Origin: Paragorgia papillata
Taxonomy: Eukaryota > Cnidaria > Anthozoa > Scleralcyonacea > Coralliidae
Assembly: GCA_035771165.1 (NCBI GenBank)
Contig: JAWNZC010000368.1
Location: 1,312,001 to 1,376,000, forward strand
Direction: 5' to 3'
Length of the DNA stretch: 64,000 nucleotides
The notes under the pieces: model-generated
Databases searched by the model: none
What the model saw: only the letters and a program-made list of their open reading frames with translations
Told to the model about the DNA's origin: nothing
In this document: positions 22,740-33,219 of the stretch, piece after piece
Layout of the letters: each line of letters begins with the position of its first letter
Position numbering within the stretch: position 1 is the first letter of the stretch
Made by a program: the position numbers and the translations under genes

Positions 22740-24480
22740 AAATAGTTGGTTACAGGTGCGAGAAGTTTTCGGACTCTTCCCATTCTATTCTGTGGTCCTG
22801 TTCCCACGCGTGTTTGGCAAGACCTGATTTGTCCAGTTTAATGTTCTTACAGCAGTCTTTATGTTCTTTTTGTCATGCAGATGTTCAGGTTGCGTCCCGT
22901 TTCGTCGATGTATATACCATACATATAAGTTATGAGCTGTGGTAGACTTTAATAGAGGGCCGCCCAAAGCTTCAGAATATTACTTTTGATGGCATTTTTT
23001 GTTACAAGCAGGCAACCAAGCTAAATCGTATCGGATAGTGTATACTTTGAAGGTGAAGGGTGTTGGCAGTCGTGATTATTGATTTATATACTAAAATTTC
23101 GAGCTTTTTGAAAGCACAATGTGATGGATGGGATATCTGTAAAGCGATGCCTATTTACGTTTGTGTATTATTTGAATTACAAATTCAGAATGCTATCCAA
23201 TCAGCGTGCCTGAAGTTCTGATTATTCTAATTCGCATAGCTCACAATTATAAACAAACAAGAAACATGGCGCAAATTCGCCTAAATATAACACTTGGAAG
23301 AACAGCCACAACAATCTGAAACCTTTTTGTTACAAGCAGGCAACCAGCATAGAAATGTAGCTTAGACATTGATCAAGATGACTAGGCCGGTTGCCTTTCG
23401 TGTATCACAAGATAGCACTGTTGAACCGCCAGAACCGGTGAGTTAAATCTCTAAGGAACAATATAAGTAACACTACACTGTAGTACAAAAGCTCAGCTTT
23501 ATAACAGTAGATAGATGACGGTATCGGCAAATTACCAAAATAAAACGAAGTAATTTACGAATAAGAGACTTTCCTGTAGCTACCAGATCAAATAAATTTC
23601 TGATTCTTGGCAAGCTTACCTTTTTGTGGCCTTTCTTCGAAGTATTATATTTAGGTGTATTCACGCCATATTTCTTGTTTGTTTATGATTGTGAGTTATG
23701 CGAATTAGGTTAAGCAAAACTAGAGGCACGCTGATTGGATAGCATTCTAAATTTAGCTAATTCAAATAAAACACAAACGTAAATAGGCAGATATACAGAT
23801 ATCCCATCCATCACATTGTGCTTTCAAAAAGCTCTAAATTTTAGTATATAAATCAATAATTACGGCTGCCAACACCCCTCACCTTCAAAGTATACACTAT
23901 CCGATACGATTTAGCATGGTTGCCTGCTTGTAACAAAAAATGCCATCAACGGTGTTTTTGAGACACTTTTATCGAGGTTGGCCGGCCGTCTATAATGTTT
24001 GATCTGTATAGTATTCGTTCAATTTTGTGGGAAGCAGGGCCGATGTACGGAATGCAGACTGAGTTGGCGAATTCTTTAGTTTCGGCGTTTGTTGATTTGT
24101 GTCGTTTGAACAGGATTTTATCATCAGGAAAACCATTGTTTTTCAGAACCAGCTTTAAGGTTACAGAATACCCTAGAAAGTAAAACATTATTTTCAGAAA
24201 ATGATATTTTTACACATTCGTAAAGCTTGATTAAAAAATATTGAAAATTGAATGAGTTATTGAGTAAAACGTTACCCAAGTCTCTATCCGTGGCGGGAAA
24301 GTCTGTTATTTTAGTATCCAGTTTTCTATGAAATTTTATTATATGTCGACAGAACTCGCGCATACAAGCTTTCTCTGCTTTCTTTCCGTTGGAAATGCCT
24401 GATGATAAGTCAAAGCTTTGTAAAATGAATAAAAGCCCGTTTTGTAAGTCTCGGAAGAAATCAGTTACCAACAAGAAAGC
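22740..24480 (-). mobile_element. Penelope-like element fragment, split by a foldback
   Basis: On the minus strand, LKLVLKNNGFPDDKILFKRH and VCIPYIGPASHKIERIL (24188-23950) match the region that follows the RT in Penelope-like elements. After the foldback at 22986-23949 the element resumes with YIDETGRNLN at about 22925 and degenerate LTKRT..LAKHAWEQDHR-type sequence to about 22740. This is the GIY-YIG endonuclease, with the glycine of YIGETGR changed to Asp. The upstream RT catalytic core was not found; 24474-24200 is an open frame without clear motifs. It is a dead copy, different from the one at 61750. Confidence 0.75.
22986..23949. mobile_element. Foldback element inside the Penelope fragment
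   Basis: The inverted arms start GATGGCATTTTTTGTTACAA and end TTGTAACAAAAAATGCCATC. Further in, AGCACAATGTGATGGATGGG and TACACTATCCGATACGAT match their complements. The centre holds an oddity: an ATG at 23380 opens TRPVAFRVSQDSTVEPPEP and runs straight into CCG|GTGAGT, a first-exon-like structure. No partner exon was identified, so that is noted only as a possibility. Confidence 0.8.
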
Positions 24481-24489
24481 TGCATTTTC

Positions 24490-25890
24490 AGAGCAGAAAA
24501 AGAAATCTTTATCTTGAGTGACAACGGCTCATACTTCAAGCAGGAAAAGCAATGGCCAAATTAGCTTTTCCCAGACAACCCTTTCTGAGGCTTTCTCCCT
24601 CCTCTTAGAGAGTAGATTCTCTCTGTAATCCATCAGTTTACATTTTGAACTCTCAGAAACTCTTGAGTGTCCTTGTTCTCTTCTGCCTCTTCACAGATCT
24701 TGGCGCTTCACATTGCGGCGTAGTTTTAGGTTTTCTCTTTGCGGGCATCTTCGATCACATGCAATAGCAACTGAAGTTTGATCTTTTCTTTCACACCTGT
24801 TTTGAACAACAGGGTGATCCGCTCGTATTGTTATTGGGCAACAGTAATAGGATTATCTTTACAACCAGAGAGAGTGGAATCATCACCAGCTGTAAAAAAC
24901 CGCGCGAAATATTCAAAGTTTATTTTCAGCCAAAATGAATTTTGGGTCGCATGGACACATTCAAAGAACGAAATTGTGCGCGCGTTTTAACCGATTCCTT
25001 TCAAACTTGCACACGGCATTGGTGTATGTCTGGGCTACAAAAGTGGATTGTTCGCGCGATTTATTTAGCTCAACATTAACTGAGTTACGGACTTTCGTTG
25101 ATAAACCGCGAAAGCAATAAATAAACACGAACACCCTTTTTTAGAACTATCTTTGAGAAGTGTAAATATGACAATTTGACAGATTTTTAGTAAGACCAGC
25201 GATGAATAAAAACCGCGTAGGGAAGGTACCTTGATTTTATATAGATGCATAGAAAAGTGGTTTATTTATTTTTTATTTGATAATACGGTGGTGTTCTTCA
25301 TTTACCTGGCTACATTTGGTGCAAATTTGAGACAAATTGGGAAAATATTCAGCGCGTAATAGCAAATATCCTTGAATCACATCGTAGGGTATCCTGTAAC
25401 CTTAAGTGTGCTAACTCTTGGTCGATATAATATAACTCTTGGTCGGAGAACGCTGTCGCGGCGCATAATTATATTAAGCATGAATGTAAATATCGTCGTT
25501 CTATTCATAATTCATAAACTCAGCGTCGTCGCGCTTGAGTTGCGCCGTAGATATATGATTTACTATTTACTTGCCTTAGAGTTTTAAAACCTCTAAAAGT
25601 ATTAACTATTAAAAGCATCTCTGCATCTGCTTATGATTTGAAGACTGCAGTGTTATGGTAAGCTACTATAAATCAGAAATCTGATATCTTGCCAGACCTA
25701 TGTATAGTTGCCGGTCGATTTTAGGCGTTTTGGTCTCGATCGACTGGTCGTTGCAAGATAGGTATATTAATATCGAAATTCAGTTGTGATCCGCCAAGAG
25801 ACTGGAAAACAGTACTCAATAACAGTGGACGCAAAGACGTCAGTATTCATGTTTGTCTGAGTCGAAAATTTACTCTTTGCATTCTTGAAA
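24490..25890. other. Non-coding stretch
   Basis: No domain, TIR pair or array is recognised across this 1.4 kb. Short open frames have no motifs. Confidence 0.4.
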
Positions 25891-26060
25891 ACCAATCATA
25901 AAATCAATCAGAATCAATCAATCAGAAAATCAATCAGGAGATCAATCAGAAAATCAGAAAATCAATAAAAAATCAATCAGAAAATCAATCAGGAGATCAA
26001 TCAGAAAATCAGAAAATCAATCAGAAAATCAATTAGGAAATCAGAAAATTAATCAGTTCG
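25890..26060. repeat. AATCAATCAGAA microsatellite-like array
   Basis: Irregular tandem units of AAAATCAATCAG with GGAGATCAATCAG variants fill about 170 bases. No coding role is seen. Confidence 0.8.
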
Positions 26061-27061
26061 TTTAGTTTCGCTGTAAAGAAGGGCCTGACACAAATCTATT
26101 CATAGACCCGTGTTGTTCGTCCAGAATCTGGACGAAACTTTGATTGGTTGAGAGACAAAAGCCGGAAATACATCAACTGAAATTAAGTAATTAACTTGTT
26201 CGAAAATCGAAAGTTCTTCGTGGGAATTGCCGAACTACAAAGTTTGTGTTTTCTCAAATTTACCGGCTATTCGGAAAATCGGAATTGCCGTTGTGCATTT
26301 AATTAAAATATATGGGAATATATTTGAGAATTGTTGTAATCAAATATTAAAATATTTGTTTTCTATAGGCGTTAGACGTCTTAAGCAATAAAATTACTTT
26401 TTTTCGAGCAATAAGGTGCATTTAAAGCATTTAAACTGCCCTAACAATTCTGTTAACAACAAAATGTCAACATTTCACTCGGTTATTGCTATTATTGAGA
26501 AGAAAAAAACCAAGTGCATTACAGCTAATGTTTTATTAACGAAAATTGTTTTCCCAGACAATCATTTTCAAAAGTCTTGGGACATTTGCGTCATTTTTCG
26601 GTTTTCCAACTCTCCCGACCCCCTGTTCAATGTTGTATACCATGTTTACGGTGAATTTTACCGGAATTGTTAACGTGTTTCATTAGACAACATTGTAAAG
26701 GGAGGGGGAGGGAGGGATTATCTATTTAAAGTGCCCCTAACCCCAAAATCAATTTTCAGATGATCGAATGTGCTCTTTATTTGTAGTGTTTTACGGTGGG
26801 AAAATTTTCAATTTGGGTAAATTGTCCGGTTTTTATGGCGTGTTGAATTTGGCTTTTGGTGGCCCAGTGCCGTCGGAATTTTTTATAACCAGGAGCCTGA
26901 GTCTAGCACATCGTTTTGACGTCACGCAATGTAGTCGGTATATAGCTTTGATGATGTTGCTTCGATGATCTGAGCTGCTTTGATTTACATATCATTCGAT
27001 CGATTCGGCCGGCGCTCGACAAACTTCACATTCTTAAAGTTCTCAGTATTGTTTAGCAATC

Positions 27062-28330
27062 ATGTCTAGCAGTGAATCAGATTCTGAAATCAGTTATCAG
27101 TCTGATGACTCGGACATAAACTTTACGCCGTGGTTATAGTTCCGACACCGGATCTTTAGGTTCGATGGCTATAGATTCGACATTGACATAACTCGTGCGC
27201 ATGCAATACAGTTTATTTCACACTTAGTGCTCGTCTTATATGTTTTCAACAATAGCACAGTGTCCGACATTATCACTCAGTCTTAGCTCATCGAGACATC
27301 GTAGCATAAACACTTGGGAAGGCTGACACAGTGCAGCGATTATAGAAATATAGAAACGGGAAGATTAATGCGGTTACCGAACTGACGAACTTACGGCCGT
27401 GATTGAATTTAAGTCGGTCAATTTGTACATTTCGTTTTCTGCTTTGAACTTTGAATCAGACTAGGTTCTGTCAAATATCGAAACTTTCTTTTAAGGTGAC
27501 TCGGTACAGTTTTTTTTTAAATTTAGAAGTATATCAGTTTGACACAGTCAGATTTAGTGTTTGCATGTTTAAGCTTCATTCGACATACTGCTTTATATAG
27601 ATAAATTAATATTTCTAAGTTTGAATTTCGTTATTTTTAGTAACATTGAGTCAGTTGCTGTGGCAACACAGACGTAACAAATTCTCTTCAAAATGACCTA
27701 TTACCTCGTGTATTAGAAAAAAAAGCACGGTGACCCCCAATTTTTTTTTCTTGCATACTTTTCCTTCAAGCATGAACAATCAATAGAAAGATTAAAAAAA
27801 AATCTGTAATGCCAATATTTTTAAAAAGCAAAAAATAACGTTTTCGCACTTGCACGGAATTTGATGAAAATTACTATGTCGAGCCACCAATAAATTTTCC
27901 ACGCCAGTTAAGTTTTCTTTCTAACCTTTTGCTTAAAACTCAAAAGACTAAATAATGTCGGGCCTTGTGCTGGTTGTTGAAAAGATTCTACAAGCACTAA
28001 GTTCAAAATAAACTGTATTTCGCACGCGTTATGTCAGTGTCGGATCTATAGCCATCGAACCTAAAGATCCGGTGTCGGATCTATAACCACGGCGTAAACT
28101 TTATTCGAGGATTTGGTGTGATAGAGGATGCAGAAATCAATGCCGATGAAAATCAACATGAATATTCAAGCCGAGAGGAAGGTATTAAACTTCGGCTTTA
28201 CAATACGCCGAAGAACCTTTGGCTGACGAAGACTGGTTGGAAAATTACAACAGAGAAGAACAGGAGCGGTTAGAGGTCGAGGAAAAGCTAACGAAAAGAT
28301 TAAATGATTCCTTGGAAACAAGCGAATGGT
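27062..28330 (+). pseudogene. P2X7-like/acidic protein ORF of the transposon, interrupted
   Basis: ATG at 27062 opens SSSESDSEISYQSDDSDINF, a Ser/Asp-rich N-terminus. A 969-bp TIR element then interrupts it at the 9-base target TAAACTTTA. With the insert set aside, the frame resumes directly (RGFGVIEDAEINADEN). A frameshift near 28195 leads into YAEEPLADEDWLENYN, REEQERLEVEEKLTKRL and SLETSEWC. That Glu/Arg-rich lead-in precedes a P2X7-carboxy-terminal-like C-rich domain in homologues I recall from corals. The expected C-rich domain itself is missing, because the sequence meets the antisense THAP coding region at about 28330. It is non-functional here. Confidence 0.6.
27126..28094. mobile_element. 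TIR element with 9-bp target duplication (family CGCCGTGG), second copy
   Basis: The ends CGCCGTGGTTATAG and CTATAACCACGGCG are inverses. TAAACTTTA is duplicated at 27117-27125 and 28095-28103. Inner arms (GGTTCGATGGCTATAG, GATCTATAGCCATCGAACC) extend the inverted repeats. It is the same family as 18499-19509. The interior shares a stretch with 60095-60300 (GCAGTTGCT, TGACCCCAATTTTTTT). Confidence 0.9.
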
Positions 28331-28545
28331 GTTTAGCGATGTGTTTACACTCTGGTCTATGGCCATGAATACTTGGAAATACACAAATCCCAAGATGATC
28401 AGGCCTTAATTTTTGATAGTTCGGTTTTGTTTGACCAGGTAACACGCAATATCTTCTCTCGAATTCCTCAGGCTTGAAATGATCTGAGCAAAGTATTGAA
28501 GTTTTCGAAGGTTCGCAGACACGTTTTGCCTTCACGAATCAACCC
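28330..28545 (-). pseudogene. THAP zinc-finger C-terminal half
   Basis: The minus-strand ORF carries TSILCSDHFKPEEFERRYCV, followed by KLRPDHLGICVFPSIH. The motif C-S-D-H-F-x-P-x-x-F is the signature second half of the C2CH THAP DNA-binding domain, and LRPDHLGICVFPSIH is the AVPTIF-like end. The N-terminal CxxC part would lie upstream near 28550-28620, where the frame is broken. THAP domains are typical of transposase-related DNA-binding proteins. Here it sits in the TTAA-flanked element, in opposite orientation to the P2X7-like ORF. Confidence 0.75.
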
Positions 28546-29399
28546 AAAGTTTTCTTCGCTTCTTAGCGTCAGACCGGTCATGCATCCTTGAAATATGGAA
28601 TAGTGGGAAGACTAATACCATCCTTGAGACTAGCTTTATTCGTACAATTGGCAGCAACACAACTAAACACCATCTTTTCACAACATTTCTAACGATACAG
28701 CAAACGCAAATATTTACAATTATTGGACGAGGTTGAGCAAAATATCGTAATTTGTCAGTGGCGAGCAGATCAATTATTTGCCGATGCCGAAGGCAGCTGA
28801 ACTGCGAGACACTGACAAATCACGATATTTTGTGAAAACCGAGTTCGATAATTTGTTTTATTATTCGATTTATTTTTTATTTGACATTGTTCACCTGTAA
28901 TTATGTCCATTCCTTTCTTTCCAGCTTGGCTGAACGAGCGATTTACGTTTGCCGAAATTGAGTGTAACGCGTATGAGTAGAATATTATTTGCTGCAAAAC
29001 AACATCTCCGACTAATGCGCATGAGCAGACTGTTATTTGTAGGCAGTTATTTGCAGGTGACGTAGCGGTCCCTCAACCAATTGAAAGGAAGATTAAAATA
29101 AATCGAATAATATATGTTGATATCAGAGTGTAGATATCGAAATTTATAGCATGAAGCCTTCAAAGCGCTAATCAACGGGTACCTTGCGTGACGTCACAAA
29201 ATACAGTCGTTCCAGCCTCCTCGAAACGAATTATTTTCACGGAAGTGTGCCAGCTAAGATCGTAGTTTTGCCAATTTCAAACTGCCATAAAAATCGGAGT
29301 TTTTTCAGAAATTAAATTCTGTTTTTGCAGAAACACTAGAAATTATGCCACGATTTGATACAGTAAAAATAGGTTTTGTGGGTAAGAGGCATTTTAACC

Positions 29400-29699
29400 A
29401 GATGAAATTTAATGTATTTGGGAGGCCAGAAACAGAATCAGTCAAAAATACTTTGAATATTTGCCACCCGACTACTAACTAAGGAAATAATCAAAGAAAA
29501 AATATTAAATCATTATATTTCCATTAATCAATTAGATTTATACAGTAAAAACCCAGGTTGAAATTAAGAATTTATTTATATAAGAATATATAAGGATATC
29601 AGAACCTATCCCAGGCTGATTTGGTAGAATGTAGGTTCTTGTTAGCGGGTTTTTACTGTATTATCAAACTGGAGACTAAGGTTAAAAACAGTATATGAT
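29400..29699. other. AT-rich spacer, nothing recognised
   Basis: There is no motif; short direct echoes of TATACAGTAAAAACCC and GGTTTTTACTGTATTA at 29540-29660 form a small inverted repeat. Confidence 0.4.
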
Positions 29700-30340
29700 C
29701 TGTACTATAGATCATAGTACAGATTGGAAAGTCAAGTCTTAAATAATGTTAGCGATTAAGAAGAACGAATGTTATACGGTAAAAAGTTCCACAATCTTTT
29801 GGTACGCACAAAGTGTGAATATTTAAGAACATCGGTGCAGACAAATGGAATAACCAACTTAAGGTCATCAGTATTGCGTAAGCTCCGACCAGTGATGGAC
29901 TATGTGATTAGGTCAATAGGTATTAGTACTTGGCCATGTAAGACTTTGTGGGGGAAAAAAGTACATCTTCTATCTCTCTACGCCTATTGAGCGGTAGCAA
30001 GCGAAGTTTTATCAGTTTTTCTTTATATTCAACGTTGCTACCGAGAATAAGACGTGAAGTTCACCTTCTTATATGGTGACCAGACTTGACTGGCATACTC
30101 AATATCTCGTGTTGAACGATAAAGGAGACCTAATATTTTTTGTGGTTTATCTGTGTCCAAACCATTCCAACTAAGATTGGTAGATAAGCAAACGCCTATT
30201 TCATATTTTTTTTCATTCTACAATACTAATTAATTGACTCGCCCCCTAAGTAATACTGACGATCAAAATACCGATAAGTTCGAACTTTCCTTAAAATTTT
30301 CCATTTGCTGATATTAAAGTCCATACCCCACGTATAACGG
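29700..30340 (-). mobile_element. LINE fragment (RT thumb), minus strand, decayed
   Basis: Reading the minus strand from about 30230, LSWNGLDTDKPQKILGLLYR, then STRDIEYASQVWSPY, and further LIKLRLLPL-like sequence toward 30000, are the C-terminal RT/thumb motifs (LGV..L.W, K..LG.L.R, Y...VWSPY) of CR1/L2-type LINEs. Stops and frameshifts are frequent. It is a third LINE lineage in the window. Confidence 0.65.
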
Positions 30341-30529
30341 ACCAGTCATAAAGCACCTTGAGATCAGCCTTATTTAGATCAGAAGGTCGGCGAATAGTTG
30401 GCAAGTTACTCAATAACCAAAATTCTCTCTTTAATATATTCGCCTTGTATATTTACTGTTCAAAACGACACGCCATTTTCTAAGGAATATATGTAAATTC
30501 GCTTTCAAGCGGTGGCCATTTTGTCATTA

Positions 30530-30935
30530 ATTTTGTAGTAATAAAGAGACCCAACACCAATTCTACTCACACGACTATTTTAAGTTGGGAATCGACACGG
30601 CAACATGGTATATTTTCAGGCCGTCACCCATCCAAGTACTTACCGCTTTTAAACAGGCTTAACTTTGAACCGTGAAATAAAAGTAGTGTGCTGTATAGGC
30701 AGTCTTGAAATACAAATCGAAATAAAATGAGGTCCGAGTACTGCCGAAATTATTGAACATAGTTTCTAACGTTTCGAGCGAAGGCCCTTCGTCAGAGAGA
30801 AAGGGCCTTCGCTCGAAACGTTATTTCGGCAGTACTCCAATCTTATTATATTTCGATTTAACTTTGAACCTTTCCGGTGAGAAGATACGCGCCTGGAACA
30901 GCTTCACGCGCCATCCGTGCTTTCCAAGTATAGGC
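30530..30935 (-). mobile_element. 5S rRNA-derived SINE, minus strand, interrupted
   Basis: The reverse complement reads GGATGGCGCGTGAAGCTGTT, then CTTCTCACCGG, GTTAAGCC and TAAGTACTTGGATGGGTGAC, matching the 5S-derived head of the SINE at 18712. A 186-bp Penelope terminal fragment is inserted inside it (30672-30857), flanked by the 13-base duplication TTAACTTTGAACC. Boundaries are approximate. Confidence 0.7.
30672..30857. mobile_element. Penelope terminal-repeat fragment with 13-bp target duplication
   Basis: It starts GTGAAATAAAAGTAGTGTGC, as does the complete element at 61750, and contains the hallmark CGTTTCGAGCGAAGGCCC. It then repeats that motif inverted (GGGCCTTCGCTCGAAACG) and ends TATATTTCGA. 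TTAACTTTGAACC is at 30659-30671 and 30858-30870. The two terminal repeats are joined head to head with no coding interior. Confidence 0.88.
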
Positions 30936-30999
30936 AACGTACAAAATTAGTAGTGTCAGTATATACTTTGTATTATTCTTTAGACTATATGGGGCCGTT

Positions 31000-31568
31000 T
31001 ACATGGACAAACGTTGTCCCTGGTAGAAGGGTCATCCTACCGCCCGAGCTACCCTGTGAATCAAAGCTCATTTTGATTGGATATTTTCCAACTTTGTTTA
31101 CGTAAGTTTCCAAGTTCCAAACAAACTTCAGAACTTCCCAACGAACTTCGCAATACACGGCGGTAAAGTAATATGAAATCAACAAAAAAAGGCATTAACA
31201 ATATATATAATCCAGTTTGTGTAATTTGAAAGAACTTTTGAAATTGTAATGGAAGACTTTTTAAAACTTTTCTGTATTATTCTTCGTTTTGGAGATGTTT
31301 CAGTTTGTTTGATATGTAAATCAGTTCCTGACGTCATAACCAGGGTACAACGTTTTTATGCATTACTAAATCACTTAAACCTCCATGATTGCTCAACATG
31401 AAATGTGCAGTGTTGCGAGTAGTTTTATTGTGCACAGCTTCAAGTGATTTTGTTGAACAAACTTGGAGATAAAACTGAGTTTGCTATGTGTCAATAGCCC
31501 CACTGTTACACCACCCCCCGGGGGAAATACGTCATATGTTATTCATAATTTTATTCGGTTCAATGTAG
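31000..31568. other. Non-coding stretch before the exon at 31569
   Basis: No domain or array is seen. The acceptor region is TTCGGTTCAATGTAG with a modest polypyrimidine tract. Confidence 0.4.
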
Positions 31569-31637
31569 ATTCCAACGACAGTAGCATTGATGAATCCCAG
31601 AGAGATAACAGAAATACAGATGGAGTTATGTCATCAG
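31569..31637 (+). CDS. Small phase-1 exon (Ser/Asp/Asn-rich)
   Basis: The acceptor is TTCAATGTAG and the donor is ATCAG|GTAAAT. The 69-base exon reads SNDSSIDESQRDNRNTDGVM plus SS. The phase is 1-1. The composition suggests a disordered acidic linker. The intron that follows contains the block 31933-32310, duplicated after the exon at 2082, so this exon and the 2082 exon occupy equivalent positions in a duplicated unit although their sequences have diverged. No domain is recognised. Confidence 0.5.
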
Positions 31638-31932
31638 GTAAATTCCTAATTAAACCCGAAATGTTAAGTATTATTTTAAAACATGAGCAGCAGTGTTTTA
31701 TCATATTTTAACCAACAAACAACCCACTTGGTAAGTTTATTGGCGTAGTAATTTTAAAAAACAACCTGTCTAAGCCGAGAATATAAAGCTAAAGTTTATG
31801 TAAATCAGAATGATTTTTTATCAGGTAGAAAACTAAGGACGTGATACTGATTTTCTTTGTATTTTCCCAAATTATTAAGTTTTTGAAGGTTAAACCGTTT
31901 GTTTAAAGCTATACGGACACATGGGCAATATT

Positions 31933-32310
31933 AGGACCTTACGATGCTAAGACGACGAAGGCGGGTAGCCCCATGAATCTTATAATTAAAGAAAGTCACA
32001 GCTAACTGACTGTTATATTTTATATTTGAGACAAGATTAATGACTTCCAAAACGCCTCAGTACTGCTAAAATGATTGTAGTGTCTGTATTAAAGTCAATC
32101 TCAAGCAACTGTTCTCATCTTTTGACCGTTGACGTCGTCCTGAAGACGTGAAAATGCTCTAAGTGGCGTTGTATAAAGAGTGAGGACGGTCTTGAAATTA
32201 CTCTAGGGACAACAAATTATTCATACTCTTTGTTTCACAATTATAATTATTTTGTTTAAAAGACGTCGTCGTTGAAGTTGCCGTCGTATTTCGTAAGGTC
32301 CCTGTACGTC
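31933..32310. repeat. Intron block, uninterrupted copy of 2397-3610
   Basis: It matches 2397-2509 plus 3321-3610 with the MITE removed (single TTAA at 32037-32040). It provides the empty-site proof for that MITE and links the exon units at 2082 and 31569. Confidence 0.85.
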
Positions 32311-32334
32311 TCGCGACGGCAACGCAATGGTGAT

Positions 32335-32523
32335 AAAATTGTTGCGTTACCATCGCGAAAAGAAAATTGCTCGTCTATCATGTCTCACGACAGCAACGCA
32401 AAGCTTACCGCAATTGTTCAATGTTTTTAACTTTCGGCAACAATTGCGGGAAGCTATACGTTGCTGTCGCGAGGCATGATAGACGAGCAATATTTTCTTT
32501 GCGACGGTAACGCAACAATTTTA
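32335..32523. mobile_element. 189-bp palindromic MITE
   Basis: Inverted arms AAAATTGTTGCGTTACC with GGTAACGCAACAATTTT, and GCTCGTCTATCATG with its complement CATGATAGACGAGC. It sits directly after the duplicated intron block, whose other copy lacks it. Confidence 0.8.
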
Positions 32524-32750
32524 TTAAATAAAATAAACTGGCCTAGTTGCACCCCGTTGAATCATTCAAGAAACAAAAGATTTATTGTTATTAGTGTTTT
32601 CAGCTTGAAGTTGGTAAACAAAAACATTTACTGAAAATAAACTGACACAAAGCGACTTGTAGCCCAACAAGTACAGTAGTTGTGACACACGTACGGTTTG
32701 ACTAGTTCCCAGGTATAAATAACGGAAAACAACCTCGGTCTACCATCTGA

Positions 32751-32821
32751 ATTCCAGTGGCTCAATAGTGAGAGCGTCCGGCTGGCATCCGAAAGTTGTG
32801 GGTTCGAGTCCCGTCTGGAGC
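32751..32821 (+). tRNA. tRNA-Ala(GGC)-like cloverleaf, probably a SINE head
   Basis: A cloverleaf can be drawn: acceptor ATTCCAG/CTGGAGC with imperfect outer pairs, D stem GCTC/GAGC, anticodon loop CTGGCAT (GGC), T loop TTCGAGT. The B box GGTTCGAGTCC is good. Imperfect acceptor and anticodon stems, and a T-rich tail-like stretch after it (to about 32910), favour a tRNA-derived SINE over a working tRNA gene. It lies 100 bases upstream of the exon at 32922. Confidence 0.55.
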
Positions 32822-32921
32822 TCAGAGGTTTTCTCTGAGTTTAACTTACGACAGCTTGTACAGCAAAAACAAACGAAAAAACTTTACAAAGATTTATTGT
32901 TGTTTTGTTTTTTTAATTTAG

Positions 32922-32981
32922 TGCATAGTGACGTCAGAAAGCGACCACATTTTGGAGGTGAATGCAGCTTCCAAGACAAAA
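32922..32981 (+). CDS. Small phase-1 exon, paralogue of the exon at 8589
   Basis: The acceptor is TTTTTTTAATTTAG and the donor is CAAAA|GTAAGC. The 60-base exon reads HSDVRKRPHFGGECSFQDK. The phase is 1-1. Upstream (TTACAAAGATTTATTGTTGTT) and downstream (AAAGTAAGCATTCTTTTTTAG) flanks match those of the exon at 8589, so the two are duplicated exons. With 31569 and 2082 this gives two ordered pairs, a duplicated two-exon segment. Function is unknown. Confidence 0.55.
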
Positions 32982-33219
32982 GTAAGCATTCTTTTTTAGT
33001 TAAAAATACTTTTTGTGCTTAGTTATTTCCAGCGTAGCAGACAAGCAGCGAGCAAAGCGGATTTCTACATACAAGTCAAAAGTCTAGAAAGAGTGAGATT
33101 ATTATTCAACTGTAAAAATCGAGTGCAAAGTGCGAGGTGATTCGTTGAAAAATAAACGAACCCGTGACTTTCTAAAAACTTTTGTAAATACTTATATTAC
33201 CATATCTTATTTCTTATTG

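Larger units (their letters stand above)
26730..29393. mobile_element. TTAA-flanked THAP/P2X7-like transposon (Kolobok-like)
   Basis: The left end AGTGCCCCTAACCCCAAAA follows TTAA at 26726-26729. The right end GGTTTTGTGGGTAAGAGGCA is a diverged inverse and precedes TTAA at 29394-29397. The element is 2664 bases, of which 969 are a nested TIR insertion (27126-28094). It carries a + strand ORF starting at 27062 (P2X7-like protein) and a minus-strand THAP zinc finger (28330-28545), converging. The same ends bound 13806-15627. THAP plus TTAA suggests Kolobok; the DDE catalytic domain was not located. Confidence 0.75.

Noticed and set aside
24124..24474. 116-codon minus ORF as an independent gene
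   Set aside because: It adjoins the Penelope fragment on the same strand and is more simply part of it; no separate domain.
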